Assembly: GCA_021156245.1 (NCBI GenBank)
Contig: JAJNBO010000026.1
Span: 1 to 12,191 of the forward strand
Length of the DNA: 12,191 bases
Origin: Ramlibacter sp.
Lineage (GTDB): Bacteria; Pseudomonadota; Gammaproteobacteria; Burkholderiales; Burkholderiaceae_C
Reading direction: 5' to 3'
Below the pieces are notes generated by a model. The model worked only from the letters and a program-made list of their open reading frames with translations. It was not told the DNA's origin and made no database searches. A program made the position numbers and the translations under genes. This document shows positions 7,901-12,191 of this stretch, piece after piece (within the stretch, counting starts at the first letter, position 1; each line of letters opens with the position of its first letter).

Positions 7901-10819
7901 TGCGAGACGAAGCTCGGCGAAGCCGGCGAAGTGGAGCTGGTCGCCACCGCGAAGGACGCGCAGGGCCGCAGCATCCAGGCGGCCAGCTCGGTGTGGGTCA
8001 CCCGCCAGGGCGAGCTGTGGTTCGGCGGCGAGGACCACGACCGCATCGATGTGCTGCCGGAGAAGAAGGCGTACCAACCCGGCGAAACCGCGCGGCTGCA
8101 GGTGCGCATGCCGTTCCGCTTCGCCACCGCGCTGGTGGCCGTGGAGCGCGAGGGCATCGTGCAGACGCAGGTGGTGCAATTGCGCGGCGACGACCCGACG
8201 GTCAGCCTGAAGGTGGAGGAGGGCTGGGGACCCAACGTGTACGTCAGCGTGCTGGCCTTGCGCGGCCGCCTGCGCGAGGTGCCCTGGTACAGCTTCTTCA
8301 CCTGGGGCTTCAAGGCGCCGCGCGAATGGTGGACGGCTTTCCGGTTCGAGGGCCGGGAGTACGTCGCGCCCACCGCGCTGGTCGATCTCTCCAAGCCCGC
8401 GTACCGGCTGGGGCTGGCGGAGTTCCGCGTCGGAACGAAGGCGCATGAGCTGGCGGTGGCGGTGAAGGCGGATCGCGAGGCGTATCCGGTCCGCAGCCAG
8501 GCGAGAATCACCATCCAGGTGAGACAGCCGAATGGCCAGCCCGCGGCGAATGCAGAGGTGGCGCTCGCCGCCGTCGACCAGGCGTTGCTGGAGCTGATGC
8601 CCAACGACACGTGGAAGTTGCTGGACGCGATGCTGCAGCGGCGGCCCTGGGGCGTCCAGACCGCGACTGCGCAGATGGAGATCATCGGCCGGCGCCACTA
8701 TGGCCGCAAGGCGGTGCCCGCGGGCGGAGGCGGCGGCAAGAGCCCGCAGCGCGAGCTGCTCGACACGCTGCTGCTCTGGAATCCGAGGGTGGTGCTGGAT
8801 GCACAGGGGCAGGCGGTGGTGAACGTGCCCCTGAACGATGCGCTCACGACCTTCCGCATCGTGGCCGTCGCCGACATGGGCGTGGGGATGTTCGGGACGG
8901 GCCACACGAGCATTCGCGCGACGCAGGACCTGCAGATCATCAGCGGCCTGCCGCCGCTGGTGCGCGAGGAGGACCAGTTCAGGGCGCAACTCACGCTGCG
9001 CAACACGACGGCCCAGCCGATGAAGGTGGAGGTGACGCCGCGGGCGACGCTGCTCACCTTGCAGGCGCAGACGGTCGACATCCCGGCGGGCGAAGCGCGG
9101 GAAGTGGCCTGGCTGGTGGCGGCGCCGGCGGCGCTGGCGCAGACGCGGCCGGAGGCGATCCTCTGGGAGATCGATGCCCGCGACACCCTCGGTGGTGCCC
9201 GCGACGGCTTGAAGGCGCGGCAACGCATCGTCCCCGCCGTTCCCCTGACGGTGCAGCAGGCGACGCTGGTGCAGCTCGATGCGCCGTACACGCTGGACGT
9301 GGCGCCACCGGCGGATGCGCTGCCCGCCACGGGGGACAAGCGCGGCGGCATCCGGCTCGCCCTGCAGCCGAAGCTGGCCGAGGGCCTGCCTGGCGTGCGC
9401 GACTGGTTCATCAACTACCCCTTCGTCTGCCTGGAACAGAAGACCAGCAAGGCCATCGGACTGCGCGACGAGAAGCTGTGGCAGTCGGTCGTGGCGCAGA
9501 TGCCGACCTACCTCGACGCCGACGGCCTGGCCAGCTACTTCCCGCCGCGCGAGGGTGACGGCAACCGCGGTAGCGACGCGCTGACCGCTTACGTCCTCGC
9601 CGCGACGCACGAAGCCTCCGGCATCGCTGCGGGCTTCGCCTTGCCCGACGAAGTGCGTGCCCCGATGGAGCGCGGCCTCATCGCTTTCGTCGAGGGCCGC
9701 ATCCAGCGCGAATTCTGGAGCCCGCGCAAGGACCTCGACGTGCGCAAGGTCGGCGCGCTGGAAGCGCTCTCCCGCTACGGCAAGGCGCAGGGCCGCATGG
9801 TGGCCAGCATCACCGTCGCGCCCAACCAATGGCCGACGCACGCGGTCATCGACTGGATCAACGTCCTGAAACGGGTGGCGGACGTACCGCAGCGCGAACA
9901 GCGGCTGGCGGAGGCGCAGCAGGTGCTGCGGGCACGGCTGTCCTCTATCGGCACCAAGCTGGTGTTCAGCACCGAGCGCGACGACTACTGGTGGTGGCTG
10001 ATGGCCAACGGCGACGTCAACACCGGACGGCTGATCCTCGCGGTGATGGACGATCCGGCCTGGCAGGACGACATGGGACGGCTGGCGAACGGCTTCATCG
10101 GGCGGCAGCAACGCGGCGCCTGGCTCACCACCACCGCCAACCTGTGGGGCGGCCTCGCACTGGAGAAGTTCTCGCGCAAGTTCGAAGCGACGCCGGTGGC
10201 GGGCACGACGCGCGCATCCCTCGGTCCCGCAACCGCCGCCGTCGACTGGGCGGCTCCGCGCAACGGCACAATGCAGCTGCCTTGGGGCGCAGAGAAGGGC
10301 ACGGTGCAGGTGGCGCACCAGGGCACGGGCAAGCCCTGGCTGACGGTGCAGTCGCTGGCCGCCATCGACCTGAAGGCGCCTTTCGCCGCCGGCTTCCAGG
10401 TGAAGAAGACCATCACGCCGGTGGAGCAGGCTGTCGCTGGCCGCTATAGCCGCGGCGACGTGGTGCGGGTTGCGCTGGAAGTGAATGCGGCTTCCGACAT
10501 GACCTGGGTGGTGCTGACGGATCCCATTCCCGGCGGCGCCACGCTGCTGGGCGGAGGCCTCGGGCGCGATTCGCAGATCGCCACGCGCAACGAGCGCGCC
10601 GCGGGCAGCGCCTGGCCGGCTTTCGAGGAGCGAAGCTTCGAGTTCTTCCGCGCCTACTACGAGTACGTTCCGAGGGGCGTGTTCAAGGTGGAGTACACGC
10701 TGCGCCTGAACAACGTGGGCGACTTCGCGCTGCCGCCGACGCGCGCGGAAGCGATGTACGCGCCGGAGATGTTCGGCGAGCTGCCGAACGCGCGGGTCAA
10801 GGTGGAGGCGGGGCGGTGA
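4973..10819 (+). CDS. Bacterial alpha-2-macroglobulin with CLEQ thioester
   Basis: A 1,948-residue secreted protease trap, longer than E. coli YfhM (about 1,650). Residues 1-23 form a signal peptide ending AQA. There is no lipobox (the only Cys there follows LLF), so it should be a soluble periplasmic protein rather than a lipoprotein like YfhM; the signal's n-region lacks Lys/Arg, which is odd. Recognisable parts are an MG2-like domain (about 652-733, DRSLLRAGETVSMKH), a bait-region-type domain (about 1016-1100, YQPGETARLQVRMPF), a Gly linker (1251-1255), the A2M core (about 1263-1330, LLDTLLLWNPRVVLDAQG), and the thioester domain from about 1460. That last domain carries YPFVCLEQKTSKA: C1486 and Q1489 would form the internal thioester that captures a protease after bait cleavage. 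The C-terminal MG10-like domain (about 1826-1945) ends MYAPEMFGELPNARVKVE. An acidic low-complexity loop lies at 820-834. The gene overlaps pbpC by 4 bases, so the two are translationally coupled. Confidence 0.97.
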   Translation: MGHNTIQATIAPLLFCIAGGAQALQVTSVTPQGEVARVRQVVAKFDEAAVTFGDPKAPSPLALSCSDAQATKGTARWNSDREWVFEFDDDLPPGINCAVQAKGGFRSPAGRDLSTGNWRFTTGGPFVQRMLPGGGRIDEEQFFVLQLNGAATLQSLQQHVSCTVEGLGERVPVRLLAGRERDELLKALHLDKAAAKDPLRYATLACNRRLPPDARVQVIYGKGVATPSGVPNSIEKRFAFQVREPFAASFSCERENAQAACLPIRPMVLNFNAPVPRKLAAQVRLKSDKLTLEPTFDPNLADADNVVNAVTFKTVFPERTPFTLELPRDFKDASNRPLRNADNFPLRVATGPMPPLAKFAASPFGIVERFAEPDSGPLLPVTLRNVEPALRTQALAPGKVGELSPRTDAEIVAWLHKVARYDTWFVPREDAAREVRQPLPRALEPQDKDRVQARMVSLLAGQPGVRQLDLPRPAAHEPRPFEVVGIPLAPGFHVVEIASPMLGQVLLDQRHGAQRTMYVRTTALVTNLSVHFKLGRENALAWVTTLDKGAVVPGAAVRVSSCDGKELATATTDAQGIARFQGLSPEAPLCVNGEDDYRRAYFVSARARDAKGSEDLAFTFTDWQRGIEPWRFNVPTSSEPQPDRRYHGILDRSLLRAGETVSMKHLARTETRQGFGIPARLPNELVITHVGSGQQFTQPIAWRKTATGGMSAESEFKVPPAAKLGVYEVSMRGNDESPTTVSFRVEEFRLPVLEGRIAPEEKKALVSVTTVPADVQVNYVSGGPAANLPVRVSAMVRTRGLAYADYDTFSFQPPRGQRTGSGEGDEEAASGEDQRVIADKLPVTLDRNGAGKVTVPGVPASKQPQELVLEASYADPNGEVQTLRHVASLWPASVVAGIKTEGWVSASQKIRFQALALGLDGKPAQGVALEVKASARVVTTSRKRMVGGFYTYDNKTELKDLGTVCSGRSDARGLLLCETKLGEAGEVELVATAKDAQGRSIQAASSVWVTRQGELWFGGEDHDRIDVLPEKKAYQPGETARLQVRMPFRFATALVAVEREGIVQTQVVQLRGDDPTVSLKVEEGWGPNVYVSVLALRGRLREVPWYSFFTWGFKAPREWWTAFRFEGREYVAPTALVDLSKPAYRLGLAEFRVGTKAHELAVAVKADREAYPVRSQARITIQVRQPNGQPAANAEVALAAVDQALLELMPNDTWKLLDAMLQRRPWGVQTATAQMEIIGRRHYGRKAVPAGGGGGKSPQRELLDTLLLWNPRVVLDAQGQAVVNVPLNDALTTFRIVAVADMGVGMFGTGHTSIRATQDLQIISGLPPLVREEDQFRAQLTLRNTTAQPMKVEVTPRATLLTLQAQTVDIPAGEAREVAWLVAAPAALAQTRPEAILWEIDARDTLGGARDGLKARQRIVPAVPLTVQQATLVQLDAPYTLDVAPPADALPATGDKRGGIRLALQPKLAEGLPGVRDWFINYPFVCLEQKTSKAIGLRDEKLWQSVVAQMPTYLDADGLASYFPPREGDGNRGSDALTAYVLAATHEASGIAAGFALPDEVRAPMERGLIAFVEGRIQREFWSPRKDLDVRKVGALEALSRYGKAQGRMVASITVAPNQWPTHAVIDWINVLKRVADVPQREQRLAEAQQVLRARLSSIGTKLVFSTERDDYWWWLMANGDVNTGRLILAVMDDPAWQDDMGRLANGFIGRQQRGAWLTTTANLWGGLALEKFSRKFEATPVAGTTRASLGPATAAVDWAAPRNGTMQLPWGAEKGTVQVAHQGTGKPWLTVQSLAAIDLKAPFAAGFQVKKTITPVEQAVAGRYSRGDVVRVALEVNAASDMTWVVLTDPIPGGATLLGGGLGRDSQIATRNERAAGSAWPAFEERSFEFFRAYYEYVPRGVFKVEYTLRLNNVGDFALPPTRAEAMYAPEMFGELPNARVKVEAGR

Positions 10820-12191
10820 AGCTGCAGCGCGTCGCCGCGGTTCTGCTGCTGGTGGCCAGCGCCGCCGCGCACGCCTTGCCATCGTTCGACGAGGTGCGGC
10901 GCACCCACCAGCCGTCCGACACGCTCGTCGTCGATCGCCACGGCGAACTGCTGCAGCGCCTGCGCAGGGACGCCACGGTGCGGCGCGGCGAATGGATATC
11001 GCTGGACGACATGTCGCCGGCGCTGCGCACGGCCATGGTGCTGTCCGAGGACAAGCGCTTCTGGGAGCACAGCGGCGTGGACTGGAAGTCCGTGTCCGCC
11101 GCAGCCTGGGGCACGCTGTGGAACCGGCGCACGCGCGGAGCATCGACCATCACCATGCAGTTGGCCGGCCTGGTCGACGAAGACTGGAGGGCCGCCAGCG
11201 GTGGCCGCACCGTGCCGCAGAAGCTGGGGCAGGCCATGGCCGCGCAACAGCTGGAGCGCCGCTGGCGCAAGGACCAGGTCCTCGAGGCCTACCTGAACCT
11301 CGTGCCCTTCCGCGGCGAGCTGGTCGGCATCGACGCCCTGTCGCGCACGCTGTTCGGCAAGGCGACGCACGGCCTCGACGCTTCCGAAGCCGCGGTCGCC
11401 GCCGCGCTGGTGCGCGCGCCGAACGCGTCCCCCGCGCAGGTCACGCGCCGGGCCTGCGGCGTGCTCAAGGCCATGGAAGGCAAGGCGGACTGCGAGACGC
11501 TGGACATGCTGGTGACCGTTGCCCTGCAGCGCAAGGCCTACGCTCCCAGCGAAGGCATCGCACCGCACCTCGCACGCGCGGTGCTGCGCAAGTCGGCCGG
11601 GCAGGCACGGGTGGCGACCACCTTGCGCGCCGACGTGCAGCGCATCGCCGTGTCCACCTTGCAGCAGCAGCTGCGCGAGCTGCGCGGCCGCAACGTGGAG
11701 GACGGCGCCATCGTCGTGCTGGACAACGCCAGCGGCGATGTGCTCGCCTGGGTCGGCTCCTCCGGCGACCTGAGCCGCGCCGGCGAGGTGGACGGCGTGA
11801 CGGCGCTGCGGCAGCCCGGCTCCACGCTCAAGCCGTTCCTCTACGCGCAGGCGCTGGCGGAGCGGCGCGTGACGGCCGCCTCGCTGCTGGAGGATTCGCC
11901 TGCGCACATCCCGACCGCCGCCGGCCTGTACATCCCCCAGAACTACGACCATCACTTCAAGGGCTGGGTCTCGGTGCGCACGGCGCTGGGTGCATCGCTC
12001 AACGTGCCGGCGGTGCGCACGCTGGTGATGGTGTCCCCCGACGCGTTCCACCGGCAGCTGCGCGCCAACGGGCTGCCGCTGAAGGAAGCCGGCGACTACT
12101 ACGGCTACAGCTTGGCGCTGGGGAGCGCGGAAGTGCCTTTGCTCGCATTGACGAATGCGTACCGCACCCTGGCCAACGGCGGCCGCTTCGG
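10816..12191 (+). CDS. pbpC: Penicillin-binding protein 1C, 5' part
   Basis: The first 458 codons of PBP1C, a bifunctional peptidoglycan glycosyltransferase/transpeptidase of the periplasmic face; the gene continues past the window. It starts at GTG within the GTGA overlapping the macroglobulin stop, and VKLQRVAAVLLLVASAAAHALPSF forms a short signal-anchor. The glycosyltransferase (GT51) domain spans about 40-230: E78 in EDKRFWEHSGVD is the expected catalytic Glu, followed by GASTITMQLAG (108-118) and QVLEAYLNLVPFRGELVGI. The transpeptidase domain begins with the nucleophile S336 in STLK (336-339, in RQPGSTLKPF) and the SLN motif at 394-396; the KTG box would lie beyond base 12191. All motifs seen are intact. 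The pairing of pbpC with an alpha-2-macroglobulin is known across proteobacteria (yfhM-pbpC in E. coli) and is read as linking protease trapping to repair of damaged wall. No frameshift is visible in the part present. Confidence 0.95.
   Translation, partial: MKLQRVAAVLLLVASAAAHALPSFDEVRRTHQPSDTLVVDRHGELLQRLRRDATVRRGEWISLDDMSPALRTAMVLSEDKRFWEHSGVDWKSVSAAAWGTLWNRRTRGASTITMQLAGLVDEDWRAASGGRTVPQKLGQAMAAQQLERRWRKDQVLEAYLNLVPFRGELVGIDALSRTLFGKATHGLDASEAAVAAALVRAPNASPAQVTRRACGVLKAMEGKADCETLDMLVTVALQRKAYAPSEGIAPHLARAVLRKSAGQARVATTLRADVQRIAVSTLQQQLRELRGRNVEDGAIVVLDNASGDVLAWVGSSGDLSRAGEVDGVTALRQPGSTLKPFLYAQALAERRVTAASLLEDSPAHIPTAAGLYIPQNYDHHFKGWVSVRTALGASLNVPAVRTLVMVSPDAFHRQLRANGLPLKEAGDYYGYSLALGSAEVPLLALTNAYRTLANGGRF

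Noticed and set aside
4946..11143. A 2,065-codon open frame on the minus strand covering the macroglobulin gene and the start of pbpC
   Set aside because: It is codon-aligned with the macroglobulin frame and stays open because that gene has no TTA, CTA or TCA codons. Its translation is Arg/His/Gln/Leu-rich without domains, and it crosses two well-supported genes.
10657..12051. A 464-codon minus-strand frame opposite pbpC
   Set aside because: The plus strand here encodes PBP1C with GT51 and SxxK/SxN motifs; the antisense product is His/Arg/Gln-rich with no recognisable domain.

Overview
The window is about 12 kb of very GC-rich DNA with dense, closely packed genes. Codons TTA, CTA and TCA are almost absent: the macroglobulin gene has none in 1,948 codons, which is why one antisense frame stays open for more than 6 kb. 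The gene content fits a Gram-negative proteobacterium: an outer-membrane TonB-dependent receptor, a PepSY membrane protein, a periplasmic alpha-2-macroglobulin and PBP1C. The base composition and gene style suggest a betaproteobacterium of the Burkholderiales (Comamonadaceae-like). That placement is inference and was not tested by any search.

Layout. (1) Bases 1-480, plus strand: the 3' end of a PepSY-type inner-membrane protein whose reading frame appears to be broken by a single extra base near 303-312. (2) Bases 484-3073, minus strand: a two-gene unit, a small Cys/His-containing DUF2946-like exported protein (2675-3073) followed by a complete TonB-dependent receptor (484-2562, GTG start). 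The receptor converges on the PepSY gene with only 3 bases between the stop codons. Together these look like an outer-membrane metal or metallophore uptake locus; the substrate cannot be read from the sequence. (3) Bases 3268-4834, plus strand: an unrecognised 219-residue protein and, 16 bases later, a protein of the glycine/sarcosine/betaine reductase selenoprotein B family that has a CPVC motif and no selenocysteine. (4) Bases 4838-4925: a long, nearly perfect inverted repeat filling most of the gap. (5) Bases 4973 to the window end, plus strand: a large bacterial alpha-2-macroglobulin with an intact CLEQ thioester motif, overlapping by 4 bases (GTGA) the start of pbpC. pbpC runs off the right edge before the KTG motif of its transpeptidase domain.

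The macroglobulin and PBP1C form the classic bacterial defence-and-repair pair: the macroglobulin is thought to trap foreign proteases that reach the periplasm, while PBP1C acts on peptidoglycan. The rest is an uptake locus and a short operon of uncertain function. I see no RNA genes, CRISPR array, insertion sequence or phage genes. No stretch longer than 300 bases lacks a gene. The gaps are 2563-2674, 3074-3267 and 4835-4972; only the last holds a clear structure. I find no convincing new multi-gene system. The best leads are the two-gene unit of region 3, the inverted repeat, and the unusual export signal and size of the macroglobulin.
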